This document shows positions 21,798-32,295 of a stretch of 64,000 nucleotides of DNA, one piece after another. The stretch spans positions 1,120,001 to 1,184,000 of the forward strand of contig NC_071672.1 in the NCBI RefSeq assembly GCF_028554725.1, in the 5' to 3' direction. The translations under genes were made by a program, and so were the position numbers. The notes beneath the pieces are model-generated. The model was not told the origin of the DNA. It did not search any database and saw only the letters and a program-made list of their open reading frames with translations. Position 1 is the stretch's first letter; each line of letters starts with the position of its first letter. The DNA comes from Zeugodacus cucurbitae (Eukaryota; Arthropoda; Insecta; Diptera; Tephritidae).

Positions 21798-23190
21798 CAG
21801 TGTCTGGAGAGGGCACGCTCAACAACGCCACAGTAAATCGGGCAAACAGCTGACATCATAAGATGCCCAGCTGGCCTACCCTTAAATGCACAGTTGCGAC
21901 AATGAGGGGCATTACCACAACCGGCAGCTCTATGTCCTTCTTGACCGCACCGCCTACAAACATCTGATTTGGCCCTACACTCAGCCACTCTATGGTCAAA
22001 ACTCATACACCGGAAGCAGCCAGCAACTGGGCTATCCGGTCGAACCCTGAAGGAGAACCACTTTATGTAGCACCTTCCCGCCTCCAAAAGGGCGGACATT
22101 AATTTGTCCGACCCCTCAAGGACAACGTTGGTGCTACCATCAGCGGCCACCTTCTAGGGCCGACTGACCATCCGCACATCTGACTTTCGTGCCTCAGGGC
22201 TGATGTCCTGAAGGTTCAACCGAAAGAGCTCCTCCATGAAGTCATCATGGGAGATTTCGGTGTGAACCCCCTGAACCACAACCCGCGGACCCAACTTCCG
22301 GTTCACACTCACATCCAACCCCACCTCCCCGAACTTGGCATTATTCGCCATCTTTTCCCTCTCTAAAACAGAGGGGGGCGAATAACCACCCCACCACCCT
22401 TAATCGGCTTCACCTCGTGTACACGCACTCCGAGGGAAGGTCCCACCTCCTTCACGACCTTCTTAATCACCTTCTTAGAGGAGGTGGTCGGGGCCTTGCT
22501 TCTCACCACCACCGACCAAGTCTCAACCGGCTTCGGCAATGCCGGAGCAATTGCCTCCAACACAGGCGCTGGAGGCGCACGCACCGACTCAGCCGGAGCC
22601 AAACCCACAACCGACCTCTTCGATTGGGGAATAGATCCCCCACAACCCCCCCTGAGAGCGTCAACCTGACCGCGAAGATGGGCATTCTCGGTTACTACCG
22701 TCATCAGAAGCGCCTCGTACTTCGAGGCAAGCTCCATCAGCCCCTTCGCAGTAGTGACCTCAAAGTCTTCAACCCCAAACACCAATGCGTTTAATTCCGC
22801 CGTCACTGCCTTCATGGCAGCAACATGGCTAATAGCGCCTCCCCCAACCACACCATCATTTTCTCCACCCTCCTTAACAGCGCTAACAGGACACTCTTTT
22901 GCAGAAGTACCCTTAATGCGCTTCTTCCCCTTAATCCACACTACACCTCCACGCTTGCTGACAATAGGGTGGACAACCACTTCTTCAGCGGTGTTACCCA
23001 TGTCAGCACAACTACTCCCATCCACTAACATCACCAACGATGGCGAACCTATCCTAACCTTCCTACGCGGCGGGGACCCAACCGAAGGTCCAGTACCCTC
23101 ATCAGCCGACGAGGTCTCCACTGCTAACGCAAGCTCTTTCCCCTCATTCCCAGCAGGGTGCTTAGCCCTTCTCCTCCGTGAGGGAAGCAT
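21797..23190 (-). pseudogene. R1-A ORF1 (gag), frameshift plus nonsense
   Basis: The likely start is ATG 23190 (MLPSRRRRAK); the open frame runs upstream to 23265 without an ATG. The N-terminal basic region and central GAISHVAAMKAVTAEL block are intact to about 22363. A frameshift in a G run (about 22375) and a stop near 22152 (VSRP followed by TAG) interrupt it. The final segment keeps the zinc knuckles (CFRCMSFDHRVAEC, CRRCGQEGHRAAGC, CRNCAFKGRPAGH). Both interruptions recur in R1-B. Confidence 0.88.
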
Positions 23191-24140
23191 TTCTACTTCC
23201 GGCCTTTCACCAGGCAGGCTGATCCGCCGGCAAAACACTGGCACAGAAGCCACTCGACCAGACAAGACTTGGAACAGCTGCTCTCAAGACACGTGTGACT
23301 GAACGCACAACTCCAGCCAACGGTCTGGAACTGGTCACCCAATAAACCGCCGGACAGAACAAAGTCCCCGTAACGGCTCCAAGGCAACCGATGTGGAGCT
23401 GAACCAAATCGCACTGTGGGTCTAAGGTTAACAGCTACGATCGCAGTCTAAACAAAAATCAGCACCTTCAAAACTCGGACAGACACCGGTACCCTTCGAG
23501 CAAAACCTGCCCAATCCCCCCGGAAACAAGTGGCAACTCAGTACCAGACACTCAACACAACACTCACTGGCAGAAAAACCAAATAGCAGAAAAACAACAA
23601 ACACAGAAAACACTGAGACTCTATGAGAGTCAGCACCCACGCTAACAATGTGGGTAAACCACGTAAGCCCCAAAAGGTACTACCTAACACGCACCTACAC
23701 ACAAAAACTACTGTGCTCGAAAACACCTGTGAAAATATACATACATACATGAGAAAATATACATACAATTGTATATATATTCAAACACTTGCAGTAATGT
23801 AAAAATACACATAGCCAACTACAGAAAAAGTATACACGTACTGACAAACTTTATCTACACATACAATCGAACATATATTGAAAATGAAAATTTTTTATGG
23901 AAAACACACATATATACACACACGTATATATTAATATACTAATGCGTAAATATGTATGCAAATGCGCTACAAAACTACCACAAATCACAAACTAATACAC
24001 AAATACTCAAAATGAATGTACTTACATCCAATGCTGAGGGCTCCCACACAAAAAACACCAATTCACAAAAAATTCACGACACAGAATACGCACAGAAACG
24101 AAAACACGTCTGAACAATCTGAAATTCTACAATCGAATGA
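23191..24140 (-). other. R1-A 5'UTR with AT-rich tracts
   Basis: Leader of about 950 bp. The inner part resembles the R1-L1 leader. The outer part (about 23700-24000) is A/T-rich with tatacata-type microsatellite runs and differs from subfamily 1. No ORF of substance was found. Confidence 0.6.
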
Positions 24141-24152
24141 CAGATAGGGACA

Positions 24153-24469
24153 ACGTCCGGTGGGATTAACGTGGGTACCTGCCGACGACGGCCTTACTCC
24201 ACGGTGCTCAAAAGCACAGCGGATCAAATCAATGCGATGATCAGCGCCCCGAAAATGCTACGCGTTATTCGGTACCAATTGGCGTGTGGAATGGACACAC
24301 TAACCACCTTGGTGGGGTTCGAGGCCTATCTAAAACCTCTGCTGTACTTTGGGTCCGGCACCCGGTTGCAATGCAACTCCACATTGAGTGACCAAAGTCA
24401 CTCTCCCCGCATTTGGGTATTGAACCACAACCACCACGATACTCCCCGAGGGGCCAGTCCGCATGAGGA
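24153..24469 (-). mobile_element. R1 subfamily-1 3'UTR fragment
   Basis: Only the last 317 bp of an R1 3'UTR (caacgtccgg type) are present, flanked on both sides by the variant target cagatagggaca. It is a severely 5'-truncated R1 lying between R1-A and the next fragment. Confidence 0.88.
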
Positions 24470-24481
24470 CAGATAGGGACA

Positions 24482-25388
24482 TCTAAAGCCAATATTAACG
24501 TGAGTACCTGCCGACGACGGCCTTACCTCACGGTGCTCAAAAGCACAGCGGATCAAATAAATGCGATGATCAGCGCCCCGAAAAATGCAATGCATTTTTC
24601 AGTACCAAATGGCGTGTGGAATGGACACACTAACCACCTTGGTGGGGTTCGAGGCCTATCTAAAACCTCTGCCGTACTTTGGGTCCGGCACCCGGTTGCA
24701 ATGCAACTCCACATTGAGTGACAAATATCACTCTCCCCGCATTCGGGTATTCGGGGAGTTCGGGGAGTTGGAGCGAACTCCAAGGGCTCCTACTCCCCGT
24801 GGTACCAGAATTAAGTCTCCGGTCAGACCTCGTAGTTGAAACTACTACCAGTTGAGCTTCCATACTGCTCTGGACTGGTGACCAGGGGTTGGACCCCATT
24901 CTCTCATCCAATACACACACACCATTCACACAAAGAAACTATACTTAGTTTCCAGCTAATTGTCTTCGCCGCTTAAACACCTCACGCGCAAACACACCAA
25001 ATAATTCTAATCGTTCGGCATCCCAACTAGTGGAGATCACACCACTAACATCTAACCGTCCATCAGTCCAACTAATCCCCATACCCCCAAGGTCCCTAAT
25101 GCCCGAGTACATCGGGCATTCAGCAATAACATGCACCCAATCCTCAACACGCGCCCCACACATACATTCCATTCCATCAGAGAGGTGCTTCTGATGCAAA
25201 AAAGCATTCAAAGGCCCATGCCCCGTAAATAGGAAACCCAGACTCAGACAGAATCTGAAATCTGGGTTTTCCCCAACAAACCCAACATCCCGAATGTACT
25301 CATAAGTCACACGACCGTTAGGACTATTATCCCAACGGTCTTGCCACCTACTCCTAACCCTGTCATCTAGAAGCCACTTGCTTCCTAG
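24482..25388 (-). mobile_element. R1 subfamily-2 3' fragment with ORF2 C-terminus
   Basis: This 5'-truncated R1 of 907 bp has a 3'UTR of the tctaaagcc type and the last 121+ codons of ORF2 (stop at 24945) including the CCHC finger. The 3'UTR has an internal deletion replaced by a short ttcggggag repeat near 24750. Upstream of 25388 similarity to R1 stops abruptly in an AT-rich sequence. Confidence 0.88.
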
Positions 25389-25501
25389 GAAGCAATATAT
25401 ATTTTATTTTTTTCAATACATAATAATATAAAATACTTAATCCAAATTATTACTATTAAACTTAATTAATAATGTTAAACTTAGATTTTTCTTCTATATT
25501 A
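25389..25501. other. AT-rich spacer between R1 fragment and Helitron-A
   Basis: About 113 bp of very AT-rich DNA with no coding or rRNA similarity that I can see. It could be residual rDNA spacer. Confidence 0.5.
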
Positions 25502-27603
25502 TCTATATATATAAAATTAAGTGGCAAAACTTCCTGTTCGCATACTCCTCCTAGACGGCTTACCCGATTTCAATGAAATTTTCAGGGGTGATTGGGGTCT
25601 GTGTGGAGGGTGCACATAAGAAATTTAATGTGTGTATCATTGCACGTTTTGCAAAAAAAAAAAAATGAATTTGCAAGAACATTACTATATTCCGAAATAC
25701 CCCAATATTTCACTTGGAATGCTTCATTGAATACATTTCAACGACGAAAGCAAGGGGAGCGTGTTGACGGTTAGCCAAAGGTCCGTAAAACCGATGCCAT
25801 AGGACGAATTTAAACCATCCATCCGAACATCGTCTTTCAACGTGCGCGGACCAAGATCATTTGATGATTTGAAAACTGTTGACAGTCAGTTGTGTGCGAC
25901 GTATCGTGAAGCATGTCAGCGATTGCAATTGTTAGAAGATGATATGCATTGGGACACCGCCATAATAATATCTACATGCCTTCCAAAAGTCAAATCCGCA
26001 AGAACTATGGAATAAGTACAAAGACTGCATGACCGAGGACTTATTGATTTTGGCGCGAAATCGAGCATCGGACGCAGACTTGCTATATACATTACAAATG
26101 TATAATGATGCTTTGATATTGGTTGAAGATCTGTGCCTTACAATTGCGAATAAGGCATTAGCGCAATTTGTCATAACTGCGCCCAATCGTTCAGCGATTG
26201 ATATGCTTGACCATGAGCTTCAACGTGAACAACAAAACGATTGCAAGATAAGATTATACGAGCGGTTGACAATAACGCCGGTGGATTATACTTTCTGGAT
26301 GCGCCCGGTGGTACAGGGAAAACGTTTCTGATCTCTTTGATTCTTGCTACTATACGGTCACAGCAGAAAATTGCGCTGGCAATTGCTTCGTCAGGCATCG
26401 CTGCATTCAGCAATTCAGCATATCGAGGAATTCAGCAATGGCAAAAGTTTTGCGAGGAGCTGGAATAGTTCTATGGGATGAGTGCCCAATGGCTAACAAA
26501 AAGTCATTAGAAGCTTTCAATAGAACAATGCAAGATTTACGCCAAAAGCAACAACTTTTTGGCGGAGCATTAGTCTTATTATCCGGCGATTTTTGGCAAA
26601 CTTAGCCAGTCATTCCTCGACCAACTCCTGCCGACGAAATAAGCGCATGTTTAAAATCGTCAGTTTTGTGGAGACATGTTCAAAGGCTGACTCTTACCAT
26701 CAACATGCGAGTCCAATTGCAAAACGGTCGATCCGCAGCGACGTTTTCGAAGCAGTTGTTGGACATTGGCGAAGGCAAAATACCAATCGATGATACCGGT
26801 TTGAACACATTGCCAAACAACTTTTGTACACTTTTACAATCGAAAGAAGAACTGATTGAAAGTGTATTTCCGAATATTGTTCAACACTATTTAAGTGAAC
26901 GCAATATTGGCACCGAAAAATGTACACGTCAACGAAATCAATTTTGCCATTCAAGAAAAACTGCCAGGAGAAGCTACAACATATACATCGATTGATAGCG
27001 TTTTGAATCAAGATGAAATAGTCAATTATCCAACTGAATTCTTGAATTCTTTGGATCCCCCCGGTCTGCTACCCCATAGTTGGGTCCTGAAAGTCGGTTC
27101 ACCCATTATACTTCTACGAAATCTGAAGCCACCGACTTTTATGTAATGGCACAATACTTTCAGTCAAAATATTGTGGCCAAATTTGATTGAAGCAACAAT
27201 ACTAAATGGCAAGGCAGCAGGTGAAGTTGTACTCTTACCACGCATTCCCATGATTCCAACGGACATGCCGTTTGAATTTAAGCGCTTGCTGTTCCCAGTA
27301 CGTCTTGCCTTTGCGATGACCATCAACAAATCGCAAGGGCAAACGTTTCAAGTTTGCGGCATCAATTTGGAAGAACCGTGCTTCTCACACGGCCAATTGT
27401 TCGTCGCATGCTCGAGAGTGGGAACACCAAGGTGCTTATTCATTTACGCGCCAGGTGGAAAAACCAAAAATGTTGTATACCAATATTTTTTAAATGTTTT
27501 ATAAATAAGTAACAGTTTTACAACAATAAATAAAACACAAAGTAAAAACCCTTAAGAGTTTTAATCGATTTAGGTGTAGCGAAGCGCACAGGGTAACAGC
27601 TAG
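25502..27603 (+). mobile_element. Helitron-A, Rep-less deletion derivative
   Basis: It begins with TC (tctatatatataaaa) after an A and ends with CTAG before a T, the standard Helitron termini and A/T target. A short imperfect hairpin (tgtagcg...cgcaca around aag) lies just before the 3' end. The 2.1-kb interior keeps only degraded helicase sequence; the Rep/HUH region is absent. It lies on the strand opposite to the rRNA. Confidence 0.87.
25670..27504 (+). pseudogene. Helitron-A PIF1-type helicase remnant
   Basis: After an A-rich run at about 25653, coding similarity starts within the pre-helicase region (FARTLLYSEIPQYFTWNAS, matching SRTLLYSEVPHYFTWNAS of Helitron-C). Pieces in several frames follow: MTEDLLILARNRASD, GGLYFLDAPGGTGKTFLI (Walker A), LWDECPMANKKSLEAFN (Walker B), LLSGDFWQT followed by a stop, and FAMTINKSQGQTFQVCG with LFVACSRVG near the end (27504). 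Multiple frameshifts and stops make it non-coding. Helicase in these elements unwinds DNA during rolling-circle transposition. Confidence 0.87.
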
Positions 27604-27716
27604 TATATATATACATTAAAAAAATACATATATATACATATATATAAATTATTTATAATATAAATATATACGGTATGTATATTACAACACACACACATAT
27701 ATATATATATATATAT
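27604..27716. repeat. AT microsatellite between Helitron-A and RTE-A
   Basis: Runs of (ta)n and a short (ac)n followed by (at)n lie between the Helitron end and the RTE 3' end. RTE-clade LINEs often end in short tandem repeats, so part of this may be the RTE tail. Confidence 0.7.
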
Positions 27717-30480
27717 TTGGCGTAGGAACCGCTTTAAGCGATTATAACCGAATCCACCAGAGCGCGCCACTCATTCCTCCTTTTTGCTTTTTGGCGCCAA
27801 CTGGAAACACCAAGTGAAGCCAGGTCACTTTGCACTTGGTCTTTCCACCGGAGTGGAGGTCGTCCTCTTCCGCGGCTTCCTCCAGCGGGGACTGCATCGA
27901 ATACTTTCAGAGCTGGAGTGTTTTCTTCCATCCGTACAACATGACCTAGCCAGCGTAGCCGCTGTCTTTTTATTCGCTGAACTATGTCAATGTCGTCGTA
28001 TAAATCGTACAGCTCATCGTTCCATCGTCTGCGGTATTCGCCGTTGCCAATGTTTAGAGGACCATAAATCTTGCGCAAAACCTTTCTCTCGAAAACCCCA
28101 AGAGTCGTCTCATCGGATGTTGTCATCGTCCACGCTTCAGCGCCATACATCAGGACGGGAATAATGAGCGACTTATAGAGTTTGATTATGGTTCGTCGAG
28201 AGAGGACTTTACTTTTCAATTGCCTACTCAGTCCAAAGTAGCACCTGTTGGCAAGAGCGATTCTGCGTTGGATTTCAAGGCTGACATTGTTGGTGTTGTT
28301 AATGCTGGTTCCCAGATAAACGAAATTATCTACAACTTCAAAGTTATGACTGTCAACAGTGACGTGGGAGCCAAGACGCGAGTGCGCCGACTGTTTGTTT
28401 GATGACAGGAGATATTTCGTCTTGTCCTCATTCACCACCAGACCCATACGCTTCGCTTCTTTATCTAGTCTGGAAAACGCAGAACAAACGGCGCGGTTGT
28501 TGCTTCCGATGATATCAATATCATTGGCATACGTCAGGAGCTGTACACTCTTGTAGAAGATTGTACCCTCTCTATTTAGTTCTGCAGCTCGTATTATTTT
28601 TTCCAGCAATAGATTGGAGAAGTCGCACGATAGTTAGTCACCCTGTCTGAAGCCTCGTTTGGTATCGAACGGCTCGGAGAGGTCCTTCCCGATCCTGACG
28701 GAGCTTTTGGTGTTGCTCAACGTCAGCTTACATAGCCGTATTAGTTTTGCAGGGATACCAAGTTCAGACATCGCGGCATAAAGGCAGCTCCTTTTCGTGC
28801 TATCGAAGGCAGCTTTAAAATCGATAAAAAGATGGTGAGTATCGATTCTTCTCTCTCGGGTCTTTTCCAAGATTTGGCGCATGGTGAATATCTGGTCCAT
28901 TGTGGATTTTCCAGGTCTAAAGCCACACTGATAAGGTCCAATCAGTTCGTTGACGGTGGGCTTTAGTCTTTCACACAATACGCTCGACAAAACCTTATAT
29001 GCGATATTGAGGAGACTTATACCACGGTAGTTGGCGCAGATTGTGGGGTCTCCCTTCTTATGGATTGGGCAGAGCACACTAAGATTCCAATCGTCAGGCA
29101 TGCTTTCTTCCGACCATATTCTACAAAGAAGCTGATGCATGCACCTTATCAGTTCTTCGCCGCCGTATTTGAATAGCTCGGCCGGTAATCCATCGGCCCC
29201 CGCCGCTTTGTTGTTCTTCAAGCGGGTAATTGCTATTCGAATTTCTTCATGGTCGGGTAATGGAACATCTATTCCATCGTCATCGATTGGGGAATCGGGT
29301 TCGCCATCTCCTGGTGTTGTACTTTCACTGCCATTGAGCAGGTCGGAGAAGTGTTCCCTCCATAATCCCAGTGTGCTCTGGACATCCGTTACCAGATTAC
29401 CTTCTCGGTCCCTACATGATAATGCTCCGGTCTTGAAACCTTCTGTTAATCGCCTCATCTTTTCATAAAATTTTCGAGCATTACCCATGTCGGCCAGCTT
29501 TTCAAGCTTTTCATACTCACGCATTTCGGCCTCTTTCTTTTTACGTCTGCAAATGCGTCTCGCTTCCCTCTTCAGTTCTCGATATCTATCCCACCCCGAA
29601 CGTGTTGTGGTCGATCGCAACGTTGCGAGGTAGGCAGTCTGTTTTCTCTCCACTGCGGAACGACAATTCTCATCGCACCAACTGGTTTTTTGGCGTTGCC
29701 GGAGACCAATTGTTTCGGCTGCAGCGGTATGCAATGAGTTTGAGATGCCGTTCCACAGCTCCCTTATATCGAGATGCTGATGAGTGCTCTCAGAGAGCAG
29801 GAGTGCAAGTCGAGTAGAAAATCGTTCGGCTGTCGGTTGTGATTGCAGCTTTTTTTTTTTTTCAGCGATATGTTGAAGAACCTCGCTTTTATGCGGATTG
29901 TGGCTAGACGTTCATACACCGGGGTGAATGCCAGGACTCGGCGACGTAGTCTCTCTCCCACCACAAATCCAACACCAAATTTGCGCTCCTTTATATGGCC
30001 GCTGTAGTAGATGTCACAAGGACCCACCTTCTTCCGTCCTTGTCCCGTCCATCGCACTTCTTGGACGGCGGTGATGTCAGCCTTTAGTTGTATGAGGACA
30101 TCAACCAGCTGGGCAGAGGCACCTTCCCAATTTAGAGTCCGGACATTCCAGGTGCATGCCCTCAAATCATGATCCTTAGTACGTTTGCAGGGGTCGTCAT
30201 CAAAAGGGGGGTTTCTCATCCGAGGCTCGGTGTTTGTTTTCATTGGGGAAATTTTTTTATGTGGTGGGTCCCAAGCCCTACGCACAACCGCACAAGCGGG
30301 CTTCGCCTTCTCACTTTAGCTCGCCTCCAAACGGATGTCTGTTAGCTACCCAGGGGATACTTGGTCTAAAACCGGAAGTCGTGAGCTGCTTGAGTCATAT
30401 GCAAAAGAATCGTTCCTGGCCACTCCCAAGTGAATGGCAATCAGAAACTTTCCTCACTTGCGTGAACTTCTACATATGAC
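27717..30480 (-). mobile_element. RTE-clade LINE, copy RTE-A
   Basis: This LINE of about 2.8 kb has a single pol ORF in the style often annotated as craniofacial-development-protein-2-like, diagnostic of RTE-type elements in animals. Its 5' end lies about 35 bp from the 28S 3' end, in the start of the IGS. The exact 5' boundary is uncertain; the 3' end adjoins an AT repeat. Confidence 0.82.
27734..30243 (-). pseudogene. RTE-A pol (endonuclease-RT), inactivated
   Basis: The first ATG is at 30243. The endonuclease N-terminus is readable (CTWNVRTLNWEG, RWTGQGRKKVG, VGERLRRRVLAF). It runs into a poly-A tract (poly-T on the plus strand, 29848-29861) that replaces the rest of the endonuclease. The RT region follows (NNKAAGADGLPAELF, FIDFKAAFDS, GFRQGD). 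A stop sits at about 28637 where RTE-C reads a serine. The catalytic YADD box is YAND (about 28520). The C-terminus (RLRWLGHVVRMEEN, GRGRPPLRW) is open. Family role: target nicking and target-primed reverse transcription. Confidence 0.9.
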
Positions 30481-30514
30481 CCCATCCCCCCATATACATA
30501 TAAATAGTTTATAA

Positions 30515-30979
30515 ACAGTTTGATCGAATCATCAAGCAAAGGATAAGCTTCAGTGGATCGCAGTATAGCAGCTGCTCTACCACTTACAACACCTTGCCAG
30601 TTACCAAAGTCGTTTACAATTGATTCTAGGCATTGACATTGTATTAAATAATGTTTTAATAAGTAACTAGCGCGTCATACAGGTGATATTTAATCCTCCC
30701 GCATTTGCTATGTTACAAATAACATTGGCATCACATATATCCATTATCGTTTATAAATAAAATTTATAAACTTTAAATGGTTTAGAGAAGCCATACAATG
30801 CAATTGCCCCATATTTATCATTGCAGTCCAGCACGGATACGACCTTAGAGGCGTTCAGGCATAATCCAACGGACGTAGCATCATACCACTGTTCGCTCGA
30901 ACAAGTATTGTACCATTGGTCCGTACCTGCGGTTCCTCTCGTACTACGCAGGAATGCTGTCGCAATAACAATTGTCATT

Positions 30980-31037
<58 letters not shown>

Positions 31038-31059
31038 TGGGTGAACAATCCAACGCTTG

Positions 31060-31112
<53 letters not shown>

Positions 31113-31135
31113 GACGTCGCTATGAACGCTTGGCC

Positions 31136-31180
<45 letters not shown>

Positions 31181-31736
31181 TTAAAAACTCTTTAAACCAA
31201 AAGGATCGATAGGCCGAGCTTTTGCTGTCTCTGTGTGTACTGAACACCGAGATCAAGTCAGCATTTGCCCTTTTGCTCTATGTGTGGTTTCTGTCCGCAC
31301 TGAGCTGGCCTTGGGACACCTCCGTTACTATTGGAGAGATGTACCGCCCCAGTCAAACTCCCCACCTGGCAATGTCCTTGAATTGGATCATACCTGAGTG
31401 TTGGAGTTATACCAAATTTTAATTATAACAATAACACCGAAATGCTATCATTTCATTAAAATATGTTTACAATTATATAACAAACTCGTGGTACTTTGAT
31501 CAAGAAGCTTGCATCAAAACCCAATACCATAAGATATATAAATATACCCATATAATGGCTAAGCAATGATACACGTTCCACTTAATCAAGTAAGTAAGGA
31601 AACAATAAGAGTAGTGGTATTTCATTGTTGATACATAACCGAAATTATATATCTCCCACTTATGCTACACCTCTTATGTCTCCTTACACTGCCAGACTAG
31701 AGTCAAGCTCAACAGGGTCTCTTTCCCTGTTAATTA

Positions 31737-31772
<36 letters not shown>

Positions 31773-31787
31773 CAGTAGATAGGGACA
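30515..31787 (-). rRNA. 28S rRNA 3' fragment, copy A (from the R1 site to the 3' end)
   Basis: This is the 3' part of 28S from the R1 insertion site (31774-31787) to the gene end. It includes the sarcin-ricin loop (complement ggttcctctcgtact at about 30930-30944) and the peptidyl-transferase region (complement ctgtctcacgacggtctaa near 31000). It is about 1.27 kb, close to the expected 1.2 kb downstream of the R1 site. It is joined to R1-B, not to a 28S 5' part, so it cannot give a whole 28S. The 3' terminus is approximate. Confidence 0.93.
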
Positions 31788-32295
31788 TCTAAAGCCAATA
31801 TTAACGTGAGTACCTGCCGATGACGGCCTAACCTCACGGTGCTCAAAAGCACAGCGGATCAATAAAATGCGATGATCAGCGCCCCGAAAAATGCAATGCA
31901 TTATTCAGTACCAATTGGCGTGTGGAATGGACACACTAACCACCTTGGTGGGGTTCGAGGCCTATCTAAAACCTCTGCCGTACTTTGGGTCCGGCACCCG
32001 GTTGCAATGCAACTCCACATTGAGTGACAAATATCACTCTCCCCGCATTCGGGTATTAAACCACAACCACCACGATACTCCCCGAGGGGCCAGTCCGCAC
32101 GAGTAGGTTGGAGCGAACACCAAAGGCTCCTACTCCCCGTGGTACCAGAATTAAGTCTCCGGTCAGACCTCGTAGCCAAAAAACTACTACCAGTTGAGCT
32201 TCCATACTGCTCTGGACTGGTGACCAGGGGTTGGACCCCATTCTCTCATCCAATACACACACAATACACACACCATTCACACAAAGAAACTATAC

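Larger units (their letters stand above)
18218..24140 (-). mobile_element. R1 non-LTR retrotransposon, copy R1-A (full length, subfamily 2)
   Basis: This R1 of about 5.9 kb has a long 5'UTR with AT-rich microsatellite tracts, a broken ORF1, a broken ORF2 and a 3'UTR of about 500 bp ending in the tctaaagcc type. The 5' end abuts a variant target (cagatagggaca). It is the counterpart of R1-B in the second amplicon copy. Confidence 0.92.
18204..31773. repeat. Composite amplicon, copy A (about 13.57 kb)
   Basis: One of two tandem copies, each starting at an agtagatagggaca target. Contents from left: R1-A, an R1 subfamily-1 3' fragment, an R1 subfamily-2 3' fragment, an AT spacer, Helitron-A, an AT spacer, RTE-A and a 28S 3' fragment. 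The offset to copy B is constant between indels (13573, 13230, 13229, then 13220 bp), so even rare lesions correspond. Confidence 0.9.

Noticed and set aside
27734..28609. Treating the RTE-A C-terminal frame as a functional gene
   Set aside because: The YADD box is YAND, a stop precedes it and the endonuclease is missing.
30751..31422. Open frames overlapping the 28S 3' fragment, one with an apparently hydrophobic N-terminus
   Set aside because: The sequence is 28S including the sarcin-ricin loop. The frame is fortuitous, and the corresponding frame in copy B is changed by an indel.
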